NCBI GenBank assembly: GCA_005880345.1 | Contig: VBGE01000016.1 | Location: forward strand, 1-14,875 | DNA length: 14,875 nucleotides | DNA from: Chloroflexota bacterium | Lineage (GTDB): Bacteria; Chloroflexota; Dormibacteria; Dormibacterales; Dormibacteraceae | Direction of reading: 5' to 3' | Part shown: one piece after another, positions 1 to 7,369 of the stretch | How the letters are laid out: every line of letters begins with the position of its first letter | Position numbering within the stretch: the first letter of the stretch is position 1 | Program-made: the position numbers and the translations under genes | Notes under the pieces: generated by a model | Seen by the model: only the letters and a program-made list of their open reading frames with translations | Told to the model about the DNA's origin: nothing | Databases searched by the model: none

Positions 1-203
1 TGCCGATGTACGACGGCATCGAGCTGCTCCAGTTCCTGCGCAAGCGCCATGTGCTGCACCCGATCAAGGTGATCGCCCTCACGGGCGACCTCTCGGACGA
101 GACCAGGGAGGCGCTGGCCGGCGGCGGGATCGACAGCTTCATGACCAAGCCCGTGGACCTCGGCCTATTGAAGGACGAGGTCAACCGGCTGCTGGCCGCA
201 TAG
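1..203 (+). CDS. Response-regulator receiver domain, C-terminal part (5' end outside window)
   Basis: The gene enters from the left edge; the first complete codon is Pro at 3-5, followed by MYDGIELL. That is the M-P-x-x-D-G stretch just after the phospho-acceptor Asp of a receiver domain, so the Asp lies outside the window. The rest is canonical: ALTGD with the conserved beta-4 Thr, and TKPV with the beta-5 Lys and cis-Pro, ending with helix 5 and TAG at 201-203. No output domain follows, so this is either a single-domain regulator or the terminal receiver of a larger protein. It is followed on the same strand by a half-receiver and a histidine kinase, which suggests one signalling cluster. 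Its own partner is unknown. Confidence 0.85.
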   Translation, partial: PMYDGIELLQFLRKRHVLHPIKVIALTGDLSDETREALAGGGIDSFMTKPVDLGLLKDEVNRLLAA

Positions 204-244
204 GTGGCCGCGGCGGTCGTTTCACACGACACGGTTGCGGATCC

Positions 245-248
245 GGAG
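245..248 (+). promoter_or_regulatory. Ribosome binding site deciding the half-receiver start
   Basis: GGAG lies 6 bases before ATG 255. The upstream in-frame GTG at 204 abuts the previous stop codon and has no such site in front of it, so ATG 255 is preferred. Confidence 0.5.
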
Positions 249-254
249 CACGGG

Positions 255-443
255 ATGCCCCCCTGGGTCTTGCTGGTGTTCGAGGACGCGGACCAGAGGC
301 AGGCCGCCCAGGAGGAATGGGAGAGCGCAGGTTTCAACGTGGAAGTCGCGTCGAGCGACGTAGATGCGGCTGGATTCCTTGCCGTTATGACACCATCCCT
401 GATCGTGGTCGACGGCGCGGTGTACCGTCCGGACCGGCGCTGA
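255..443 (+). CDS. 62-residue truncated receiver-like protein
   Basis: From ATG 255 the product is 62 residues (79 if GTG 204 is used). It reads as the first half of a CheY-like receiver: a beta-1 strand WVLLVFEDAD with the acidic pair, helix 1 with QRQAAQEEW, beta-2 NVEVASS, helix 2, and beta-3 SLIVVD ending at the residue equivalent to the phospho-acceptor Asp. It then stops after GAVYRPDRR. Helix 3 to helix 5, with the conserved Thr and Lys, are absent, and no other frame supplies them. The stop TGA overlaps the start ATG of the kinase (TGATG), so translation is probably coupled. It may be a small regulator or leader peptide for the kinase, or a remnant of a deleted regulator. The function is not known. 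Confidence 0.55.
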   Translation: MPPWVLLVFEDADQRQAAQEEWESAGFNVEVASSDVDAAGFLAVMTPSLIVVDGAVYRPDRR

Positions 444-1678
444 TGGAAATCGACATCCTGGTCGCCGCGGCGCTGTGCGCGGCCGGCATGCTCGGTTTCG
501 CGATGGCCCTGGTCAGGACGATGCGGCAGCTTCGCGAGACTCGGCGCGCCGAGGCCAGGCTCAGGGACCGCGAACGCATGCTGAACGACGTCATCGACCA
601 CGCCCCGCAGGGCGTCGCCTCCATCGCACCCGACCGGCGCATCACGAATGCCAATCCTCGACTGGCATCCATGCTCAGCGCGCCGACGGCGACCCTCATC
701 GGCGCGACGACGGACTCGTTCCTGCCGGTCGAGTACGTCTCGCGCATCTTCAAGTCGTTCGAGCCCGCGGCGTCGGCGTCGGACACGTATGAGGCCGACT
801 GCCAGGCGCGGCGCGCCGACGGCAGCGCCTTTTGGATCCATCTCAGCATCACGCCCATCCGGCAGGCCGGCGGCACGATCGACTACTTCCTGGCCACATT
901 CGAAGACGTGACCGCCAAACGGGAGGCCGAGGAGACTGCGGTCGCCAACCTGGCGCAGCTCGAGAAGCTGAACCGCCTGAAGAGCGAGTTCGTCTCGATG
1001 GTGAGCCACGAGTTCCGCACCGCGCTCGTCGGGATTCAGGGGTTCAGCGAGCTGATCCGCGACCAGGACATGGAGGTGCGCGAGGTCAAATCCGTCGCCG
1101 GCGAGATCAACTCCGACGCTCAGCGGCTGAACCGGATGATCACCGAGATGCTGGACTTCGACAGGCTCGAAGCAGGCAAGATCCATCTCGACCTCAAGCC
1201 ACTCGACATGAACGAGCTCGTCCAGGACGCGGTCGAGCGGGCAGCTGTCACCACGGACAAGCACGCCGTGGTCGCGGAGCTCCAGCCTGGCCTGCCCGAT
1301 GTGATAGGTGACTCAGACCGCCTGCTCCAGGTCCTTGCCAACCTCCTCAGCAACGCGATCAAGTACTCCCCCGACGGCGGAGAGGTCTGCGCCCGCACGC
1401 GCCTGAGCGGAGGGTCGGTCGAAGTGGTCGTCAGCGACCATGGCCGCGGCATTCCGCCCGAGTTCATCAACCGGCTGTTCGGGCGCTACGAGAGATACGA
1501 GGACAAGCACGCGGGCAAGATCATCGGCACGGGCCTCGGCCTGGCCATCACGCGGCAGATCGTCGAGATGCACGGCGGCCGCATCACCGTCGACAGCGCC
1601 CTCGGCCGCGGATCTGAGTTCCGTTTCACGGTGCCGCTGGCCCCCGCCGTTGGATCCGTGACTACCAGGTCCGCGTGA
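443..1678 (+). CDS. PAS-domain sensor histidine kinase
   Basis: 411 residues. One N-terminal membrane segment (about residues 5-25) is followed by a short coiled linker rich in Arg and Glu, then a PAS domain (about 45-155, starting MLNDVIDHAPQGVASI), a HisKA dimerisation domain and a HATPase_c domain. The phospho-acceptor is His189 in MVSHEFRTAL; the usual Pro after RT is Ala here. The N box has Asn304 in LLSNAIKYSP, the G1 box is SDHGRGIP and the G2 box is GTGLGLAI (about 362-369). All catalytic elements are present, so it should be an active kinase. Its start overlaps the half-receiver stop and has no clear ribosome site. The 3' end overlaps the convergent SIS gene by 17 bases. The signal and cognate regulator cannot be told from sequence. 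Confidence 0.93.
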   Translation: MEIDILVAAALCAAGMLGFAMALVRTMRQLRETRRAEARLRDRERMLNDVIDHAPQGVASIAPDRRITNANPRLASMLSAPTATLIGATTDSFLPVEYVSRIFKSFEPAASASDTYEADCQARRADGSAFWIHLSITPIRQAGGTIDYFLATFEDVTAKREAEETAVANLAQLEKLNRLKSEFVSMVSHEFRTALVGIQGFSELIRDQDMEVREVKSVAGEINSDAQRLNRMITEMLDFDRLEAGKIHLDLKPLDMNELVQDAVERAAVTTDKHAVVAELQPGLPDVIGDSDRLLQVLANLLSNAIKYSPDGGEVCARTRLSGGSVEVVVSDHGRGIPPEFINRLFGRYERYEDKHAGKIIGTGLGLAITRQIVEMHGGRITVDSALGRGSEFRFTVPLAPAVGSVTTRSA

Positions 1679-2558
1679 CTTTCTGGATCGTGCGCGGCTG
1701 GTCGGGGTCGATGCCCTTCGCCACGGCAACCCTGTAAGCGAGCAGCTGGCCCAGCACCGCCAGCGTCATCGGGGTCAGCTCCTCGGGCAGCTCCGAGCGG
1801 TCTCGCAGGTGCAGGACATGGCAGCCTTTGGCCTCGAGCCGTGCCCGGATCGACTGCAGGTCTGACGCCACCAGCCCTCCGCCATCGACGATGAGCACAG
1901 GCAGTCCGGCCTCGACGATCGCGATCGGACCGTGCTCGAAATCGGCGACCGACCACGCGCGAGCGAGGACATAGCTCGTCTCGCTGAGCTTGAGCGCGAT
2001 CTCCTCGGCGGTCGAGAAGTTGAAGCCCCGACCGAGCACGACGGCGCGCGGACCCAGAAGCGGTCGCACCAGTGGCTCGAGCGCGTCTTCTTCTTGCAGC
2101 GCCGCATCCATCGCGTCGGGGATTCCGGTGAGGGCCAACGCGAACGACGGCTCGGGATCGATGGCCTGCGAGATCATCGCCAGCGCGACCAGGCTTGCGG
2201 TGTAGGTCTTCGACGCCGGCACGCTGAGCTCGGGGCCCGCCTCGAGCGGGAGCAGCAGCTCAGCTGCACGCGCGAGCTTGGAGGTGGCCTGATTGGTGAT
2301 CGCGAGCGTCAACGCGCCCTGACGTCTCCCCTCCTCCACGACCGCGATCACGTCTGGCGACTCACCCGACTGCGAGATGCCCACCACGCACTGGCCCTCC
2401 AGTCGTGGCGGGTGCGAGTAGTGCGTGAAGAGCGACGGAGCCGCGAGCGCGACCAGGGCTCGGTTGCGCACCCCGAAGAGATACTTGGCGTACAGCGCGG
2501 CGTTGTCGGAGCTGCCGCGGGCGGCGATGACGATGCCCCTGGGAGAGGCCTCGCCGGC
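1662..2558 (-). pseudogene. SIS-domain GlcN-6-P isomerase/deaminase (GlmS-C / NagB-II / AgaS type), N-terminus missing
   Basis: Two SIS domains like the isomerase half of GlmS. Visible are AARGSSDNAALYAKYLFG, the sugar-phosphate loop GISQSGESPD, GPELSVPASKTYT, the second-domain EEIALKLSE, and FEHGP with the catalytic-type His. The C-terminus KGIDPDQPRTIQK carries the C-terminal Lys. No glutaminase domain is present, so the likely role is GlcN-6-P to fructose-6-P as in NagB-II; an AgaS-like role is the alternative. Homology begins immediately after the kinase stop TGA at 2559-2561 and is in frame with it. No ATG, GTG or TTG occurs before GTG 2471, which would drop the first SIS motif. The roughly 40 residues that normally precede this region are absent. 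It is the last gene of the operon. Treated as broken at the 5' end. Confidence 0.7.
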
Positions 2559-3431
2559 TCACGACCGCAGCAATTCTTCGGCCAGGCGGACCGCGCCCTC
2601 GACAGGCGGCGCCTCCAGCCGGACGCAGGGCTGCTGGAGCTCATCCCTCACCGCCCGCTCGAGCAGCGGCTGGTTGAGGAGCAGTCCGCCGGCCAGGATG
2701 ATCGGCCCGTTTACGTCGGCCTCGCTCTGCACGTCGTGCACCAGTGCCGCCAGCTCGGACGCCGCCCGGTGCACGATCTCCGCGGATCCGCCGTCGACGT
2801 CGGCGGTTTCGAACACGGTCGTCGCCAGCGCCGCCCACTGCATGGGTTCGCGCATCGCGTGGAGGTTGAGCGTGAGCTGCCGGGTGTCTCGAGCCTCGGC
2901 CGCGAGGAGCAATGCCTCGCCGAGAGGTCCAGGCGGTTCGCCGGCGTCGGAACGGCGCATCACCTCGCGTGCCGCCTTCCGCGTGATCCACACGGCGCCG
3001 CCGTCGTCGCCGACCATCCAGCCCCAACCACCTCGCTGCGCCTCTTTGCCTTCGGCCGTGCGTGCGTAGGCGACGGATCCAGTGCCGGCGACCAGGGCGA
3101 TGCCACTGTCCACCGCGGCGGCGGCCAGGACCAGGCGCGCATCGTGGACGACCGCAAGCCGGCAGTTCGGCAGCAGCCTGGCGAGGAGCTCGTGCAGCCT
3201 CGCGCGCCCGACCGGGATCTCGGCGCCGGCGGCGCCCGCGCAGCACGCCGCGGGGCGTAGGTCGCCCAGCTTGCCGATCAGATCCCTGACGCGCCGGTCC
3301 ATCAAGGGGGCCTCGAGAGTGGCCACGTTGGCCCCGGGCCCATCCGCGTCCACCACGCGTTCGGCGCCGTCGCGAAGCCTGGCCCTGCTCGACGTGCCGC
3401 CGATGTCCAGGCCTAGGAGGACCTGCGAAAT
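2559..3431 (-). CDS. BadF/BadG-type N-acetylglucosamine / N-acetylmuramate kinase, probable ATT start
   Basis: About 290 residues of the BadF/BcrA ATPase fold, the family of NagK and of clostridial MurK. Near the N-terminus is the phosphate-1 motif GLDIGGT. The middle has VVHDARLVL and the phosphate-2 loop VAGTGSVAY, then GGWGWMVGDDGG. The C-terminus has the adenosine motif AGGLLLNQPLLE and ends LAEELLRS. Nothing internal appears missing. It would make GlcNAc-6-P or MurNAc-6-P, feeding NagA or MurQ. The start is odd: no ATG, GTG or TTG lies in frame near DIGGT, but ATT at 3431 has GGGGAG seven bases upstream. Translation would begin inside the nagA end (19-base overlap). Because of the nagA frameshift this frame is open back to 4424. 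Substrate preference is inferred from neighbours. Confidence 0.8.
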   Translation of the reverse strand: MSQVLLGLDIGGTSSRARLRDGAERVVDADGPGANVATLEAPLMDRRVRDLIGKLGDLRPAACCAGAAGAEIPVGRARLHELLARLLPNCRLAVVHDARLVLAAAAVDSGIALVAGTGSVAYARTAEGKEAQRGGWGWMVGDDGGAVWITRKAAREVMRRSDAGEPPGPLGEALLLAAEARDTRQLTLNLHAMREPMQWAALATTVFETADVDGGSAEIVHRAASELAALVHDVQSEADVNGPIILAGGLLLNQPLLERAVRDELQQPCVRLEAPPVEGAVRLAEELLRS

Positions 3432-4424
3432 TTCACGACTCCCCGCACCATCGTCAGGCGCACGCGCAGGTCGGCATCGAGCACGACGAGATCGGCGCAC
3501 GCGCCGGCGGTGATGCGACCAAGACGCCGCTCGCCGAGGACGCGCGCGGGGACGGCCGAGGCGAGGGTGATCGCTCGCGAAGGGCCGACGCCGGCGATGC
3601 GCGCCATCAACCGAACCAGGTCGGGCATGGTGGCGGCGCTGCCGGCCAACGTGCCGTCCTCGAGGCGCACGACGCGACCATCGCTGACCACGGAACGCCC
3701 CGACAGCGAGTAGGAGCCGGGCGGCGCGCCGGCCGCGGACGTCTGGTCGGTCGTGAGCGCAATGCGCGATGCGCCCTTGACGCGGATCAGCTGCTCGCAC
3801 ATCGCCGGGTGCACGTGCTCTCCATCGGCGATCAGGCCCGTGATGACCCTGGGGTCGAGGAGCAGCGCGAGCGCGATGCCTGGCCGGCGGTGGTGAACCG
3901 GCGGCATGGCGTTGTAGACGTGAGTCGCAAAGCGGACTCCCGCCGAGATGGCCTTGCGCCCTTGCTCGTAGTCGGCGCCCGTGTGGCCGGCCGCGACCAC
4001 GGAGGTGGCTGCGCAGGTGCGCGCCGCGAAAAGACGGGTTGAGGAACGGACCCTCGACGTGCGCCCCAAGCACCCTCGAGCCTTGAGCTTCGGCAGCAGC
4101 GCCGACCGCCGCCGTGAAGGCGGCGCCCACCTCGACCGGCGCGGAGATGAGCGTGGGCAGAAACGCGGTGACGCCGGTGGCGGGAAGGGCCTCAGAGACG
4201 GCGGCGATCGCCTCCGCGCCGGCCGCCACGTCGTGGCCCCCAAAGCCGTTGACCTGCAGGTCGATGAAGCCGGGTGCGATGACCTCGCCCGGTGCGGCGA
4301 CCACCTCCTCGTCCGCCGGCCGCGGCGGCTTGCCCCTGCCCACCCACGTGATGACGTCGCCCTCGACGAGCAGGCTGTCAGCAGCGGGTGCTCCGTGCAC
4401 CGCGCCTCGCAGCAGCAACCTCAT
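3413..4424 (-). pseudogene. nagA: N-acetylglucosamine-6-phosphate deacetylase, internal deletion with frameshift
   Basis: NagA removes acetate from GlcNAc-6-P in the cytoplasm. The first part (ATG 4424 to about 4012) has GEVIAPGFIDLQVNG and HVEGPFLNPSFRGAH with the metal-binding Glu. The rest is in another frame: VVAAGHTGADY, FATHVYNAMPP, IADGEHVHP, TTDQTSAAG with the catalytic Asp, and a normal end at 3413. Between RGAH and VVAAGH the family normally has about 45 residues; here almost none remain, and the frame changes. The damage is therefore a deletion, not a single-base slip. All four key residues (Glu of EGP, two His, Asp) are present but split across two frames, so no normal enzyme can be made. 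The start overlaps the murQ stop (ATGA). The kinase begins inside its 3' end. Confidence 0.85.
3439..3444 (-). promoter_or_regulatory. Ribosome binding site supporting an ATT start for the kinase
   Basis: On the minus strand GGGGAG lies 7 bases before the ATT codon at 3431. No standard start codon in the kinase frame is close to the DIGGT motif, so this site is the main argument for ATT initiation. Confidence 0.4.
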
Positions 4425-5129
4425 GGCCGGCGCACCGCCGCCAGCGCCGCGCGGACGTCGCCGCCCGCCTCATCCAGGCGCCGCCGTGCCTCGTCGAGCG
4501 GTAAGCCTGAGAGGTCGGCCACGATCCTGGCCGCGCGGTCACGGAGCTTCTCGTTCGACGCGACGACGCCGACCATGCGTCCGCGATGGGTGCGCCCCAT
4601 ACGCGTGAACACCGTCGTGCTCACCATGTTGAGCACCAGCTTCTGCACGGTACCGGCCTTCAGCCGCGTGGACCCGGCTATGACCTCCGGTCCGGTGTCG
4701 ACCTCGATTGCGATATCCGCGGCGCGACCAAGCGGCGAGCCGGCATTGCAAACGATGGCGATCCGCAATGACCCGCGTCTCTCCGCTTCATCGAGCGCAC
4801 CGAGCACGAACCGCGTGCGGCCGCCGGCGCTGATGCCGACGACGACGTCGGTGTCACCGAGGCACCAGGTCGTTCGCCACGCCAAAGGTGGCCGGGCATT
4901 CGAACGCATCGAGCCTGGCTATGTGGCCGCTTGACCCGGCCCCAAAGTAATGGAGGCGGCCGCCCTTGCGAAGCCGCGCGACTGTCGCCTCGGCCGCACG
5001 AGCGATGTCGGGCAGGTGCGGGCGGATCGCGGCCACCGCGCCGCCGTCCTCGGCGTGCATCACCTCGAGGAATTCGAGGGTGGACAGATCGTCCAGCTCG
5101 TCGGCGCGCGGGTGCAGGCCCTCGGTCAA
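4421..5129 (-). pseudogene. murQ: N-acetylmuramic acid 6-phosphate etherase, internal deletion with frameshift
   Basis: MurQ cleaves the lactyl ether of MurNAc-6-P to give GlcNAc-6-P. The start is TTG 5129, overlapping the upstream stop (TTGA), with GAGGTG eight bases upstream; the protein begins (M)TEGLHPRADELDDLSTLE, as in the family. Part one has YFGAGSSGH and FECPATFG with the catalytic Glu (E83 of E. coli MurQ) and runs to NDLV at about 4862. Part two, in another frame, has GDTDVVVGISAGGRT, NAGSPLGRAADIAIEV, GPEVIAGSTRLKAGT and SNEKLRDRA. Aligned by eye to E. coli MurQ, about 33 residues (about 96-128) are missing, including the position of the second catalytic Glu, E114. The C-terminus is also about 20 residues short. 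Both the frame and an active-site residue are lost. Confidence 0.85.
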
Positions 5130-5419
5130 GGCCGCATCACCTCGGCGGCGGCCATGGCGCACACGCGAGCGGAGCCGTGCGTCGCGATGTAGCCGCGAGC
5201 CCGGTCAGGCCGGCAGGCAGGCACGCCCATCTCGACCAGCACGGCGTCCGGGTGCTGCCGCAGCAGCGTGTCCACCTGAGCGCGATGGTCGGGGTGGCGG
5301 TGGAGGTCACGCACGACGATCACGACGCTCCCACCCGCTGCGTCGAGGTGCACGCCGCGCGCGGCGAGCGCGGCTTCCACGCCCCATGGGATTTTGCCGG
5401 CGGCAATCGACGGCTCCGT
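5126..5419 (-). pseudogene. Detached 3' part of nagZ (C-terminal domain in a shifted frame)
   Basis: Reading in a different frame from nagZ proper, this stretch gives EPSIAAGKIPWGVEAALAAR, then SVVIVVRDLHRHP, PDAVLVEMGVP, a histidine-bearing segment and AAEVMRP before TGA at 5128-5126. This resembles the small C-terminal domain found after the catalytic barrel in many high-GC glycoside hydrolase family 3 N-acetylhexosaminidases. It should follow NagZ residue 353 but is out of frame with it, and roughly 10-20 residues of linker appear missing. The stop overlaps the murQ start (TTGA), the spacing expected of an intact operon. It has no plausible start of its own except GTG 5380, which lies inside the domain. 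Confidence 0.65.
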
Positions 5420-6467
5420 CTGCCGTCACCGCTCGCCGAGCCGCCTCCAGGCCGATGTCGTCGCTCATCATCTTGGGCGCGCCCTGGCGGCTGCGCCAGC
5501 CGGCGAGCGCATCCACGCGGGACGCCGCCTCGCGCAGCCGGGCTTCTGGCAAACGGCCATCGTGGACGGCGCCGACGATCGCCTCGAGGATGCTGTCGAC
5601 GACATCCTGGCCGGCCAGTCCGCCGCCGACGCACAGCGCGTCGCAGCCCGCAGCCAGGGCGAGAACAGCAGCTTCGGCGACGCCGCGACCGTCGCTCAGG
5701 CCGCGCATCTCGAGCCCGTCGGTCACGGCGAGACCCTGGAAGCCGAGCTCGTCGCGCAGCAGGCCGGACATGACCGGGGAGCTGATCGTCGCGGGCAGGT
5801 CGTCGAGTGCCGTGGCCACGATGTGCGCGCTCATGATGGCGCGCACCCCGGCTGCGATCGCCGCCTTGAATGGCTCGAGCGCGCGTTCGCGAGGATCTTC
5901 GGTCGCGACCGGGAGCGCGAGGTGGGAGTCGACCGCAACGTCGCCGTGGCCGGGAAAGTGCTTGGCACACGCCGCCACGCCGGCGCCCTGCATGCCCGTC
6001 ACCCAGGCCTCGACCTGTCCGGCGACCGCCGGGGCGTCGGAGCCGAATGACCGTACCCCGATGATCGGGTTCAGCGGGTTGGTGTTCACGTCCGCCACAG
6101 GCGCAAGGTTCAGGTCGATGCCGGCCTCGGCCAGCCTGGCACCCATTGCCGCAGCGACCTTCTCGGTCAGCGCGGTGTCCCCGGCAGCGCCCAGCGCCAG
6201 GTTGCCGGGATAGGAGCTGCCGGCCTTTGCCTCCAGCCGGGTGACGTCGCCGCCCTCTTCGTCGATGGCGATCAGAAGGCCAGGCCGCTCATGGTGCAGC
6301 GCATCGGTGAGCGCTCTCAACTTGTTGCGGTCATCGACGTTGCGCGAAAAAAGGACGACGCCGCCAAGCCCCTCGGCGGCGCGGCGGCGCACCCAGTCCG
6401 GAGCCGACGTACCGACAAAACCCGGCAGCAGGCATCGCAGCGCCAGCATGCCGATGGTCGAGCTCAT
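5307..6467 (-). CDS. nagZ: Beta-N-acetylhexosaminidase, glycoside hydrolase family 3
   Basis: NagZ-type enzyme with no signal peptide, so cytoplasmic; it releases GlcNAc from GlcNAc-(anhydro)MurNAc or from chito-oligosaccharides. The family-3 barrel is complete: IDEEGGDVTRL (about 69-78), the KHFPGHGD block at 169-176 followed by His182, and the nucleophile Asp250 in VTDGLEM. Homology continues to residue 353 (codon 5411-5409). The frame then runs into 33 or so unrelated Arg-rich residues up to the stop at 5307, while the true C-terminal domain continues in another frame. Activity may survive because the barrel is whole. The ATG overlaps the upstream permease stop (ATGA). Known NagZ enzymes use a retaining mechanism with a catalytic Asp and a mobile His loop, both visible here. 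Confidence 0.88.
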   Translation of the reverse strand: MSSTIGMLALRCLLPGFVGTSAPDWVRRRAAEGLGGVVLFSRNVDDRNKLRALTDALHHERPGLLIAIDEEGGDVTRLEAKAGSSYPGNLALGAAGDTALTEKVAAAMGARLAEAGIDLNLAPVADVNTNPLNPIIGVRSFGSDAPAVAGQVEAWVTGMQGAGVAACAKHFPGHGDVAVDSHLALPVATEDPRERALEPFKAAIAAGVRAIMSAHIVATALDDLPATISSPVMSGLLRDELGFQGLAVTDGLEMRGLSDGRGVAEAAVLALAAGCDALCVGGGLAGQDVVDSILEAIVGAVHDGRLPEARLREAASRVDALAGWRSRQGAPKMMSDDIGLEAARRAVTADGAVDCRRQNPMGRGSRARRARRAPRRSGWERRDRRA

Positions 6468-7369
6468 CCCTTCACCGCGCCCGCGGTCAGCCCGCCCGCA
6501 AGATAGCGCTGCAAGATCAGGAAGAAGGCGACGACCGGAAGGCCGGTGAGGGTGGCGCCGGCCATCAGCGGCCCCCACTGCGGCCCGTGGTTGGTGGTGA
6601 ACGAGGCGAGCCACACCGTCAGCGTCTGGTTGCCCGGGCTGGAGAGTAGGACGTAGGCGATGATGTATTCGTTCCACGCCTGGATGAACCCGAAGATCGC
6701 GGTCGCGACCAGGCCAGGGCCGACGAGCGGGAACGTGATGCGCAGGAACGCGCCGACCCGCGAGCAGCCGTCGATCATCCCCGCCTCTTCCAGCTCGGCG
6801 GGGATGTTGGCCACGAACCCGCGCAGCGTCCACACCATGAAGGGCAGCACCAGCGCGAGGTACACCGCGATGACGCCGGCGAGCGAGTCGACCTGGCCGA
6901 CCGCGTCGAGCATCAGGTAGAGCGGGATGATCAGCGCGATCAGCGGGACCATCTGGACGCCGATGATCATCACCAGGAACGCCGTTCGTCCCCTGAAGCC
7001 GAACCGAGCGGTGCCGACTGCGGCGAAGAATGCGATGGTGAGCGCCAGCACGAGCATGACGCCGACGATCACCAGGCTGTTGCGCACGTCATCGAGGAAG
7101 AAGGGACGCGCGATGGCGTCCTGGAAATTCTGCAGCGTGATCGGCGCGGGGAACCACTTGGGCGTGAGAGTCAGGATGTCGCGGCCTGGCTTGAACGCGG
7201 TCGCGACCATCCAGTAGATCGGGAACAGCATGACCGCCGCGACCGCGAGCCCGATCGCGTCGAACAGCCACTGCCTGGTCCGGTGCCACAGGTCGGCGCG
7301 CACGCGGCCGGCTGTGGCCGAGCGCGACCGTCCGGCGAGAACGCCCTGCGCGGTACCCGGCGCGATCAT
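6464..7369 (-). CDS. Carbohydrate ABC transporter permease (MalG/DasC type)
   Basis: 301 residues, full length for the family. After a basic cytoplasmic N-terminus there are about six membrane segments, the first at about 36-57 (FDAIGLAVAAVMLFPIYWMV). The EAA loop that docks the ATPase is at about 192-218 (ELEEAGMIDGCSRVGAFLR, with the conserved Gly and a following FPL). The C-terminus LQRYLAGGLTAGAVKG is typical of MalG-type subunits. Start and stop overlap both neighbours by four bases (ATGA). It forms the membrane channel together with the upstream permease. No ATPase gene is in the operon, so a shared MsiK-like ATPase encoded elsewhere is likely. The substrate is inferred from context to be a GlcNAc-containing saccharide. 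Confidence 0.93.
   Translation of the reverse strand: MIAPGTAQGVLAGRSRSATAGRVRADLWHRTRQWLFDAIGLAVAAVMLFPIYWMVATAFKPGRDILTLTPKWFPAPITLQNFQDAIARPFFLDDVRNSLVIVGVMLVLALTIAFFAAVGTARFGFRGRTAFLVMIIGVQMVPLIALIIPLYLMLDAVGQVDSLAGVIAVYLALVLPFMVWTLRGFVANIPAELEEAGMIDGCSRVGAFLRITFPLVGPGLVATAIFGFIQAWNEYIIAYVLLSSPGNQTLTVWLASFTTNHGPQWGPLMAGATLTGLPVVAFFLILQRYLAGGLTAGAVKG

Noticed and set aside
1932-3260. Long open frames on the plus strand across the operon, such as 1932-3260
   Set aside because: They are Arg/Gly-rich, lack any family motif, and lie opposite well-supported genes. Such shadows are expected at this GC content.
3995-4030. Programmed ribosomal frameshift in nagA (and similarly at the murQ and nagZ junctions)
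   Set aside because: Conserved blocks of tens of residues are missing at each junction, and there is no convincing slippery heptamer. A slip could restore the frame but not the lost sequence.
2559-4424. A genuine 621-residue bifunctional NagA-kinase protein
   Set aside because: The middle of the frame is Arg/Pro-rich out-of-frame translation of nagA, and the true NagA sequence continues in another frame. Kept only as a possible by-product of the deletion.
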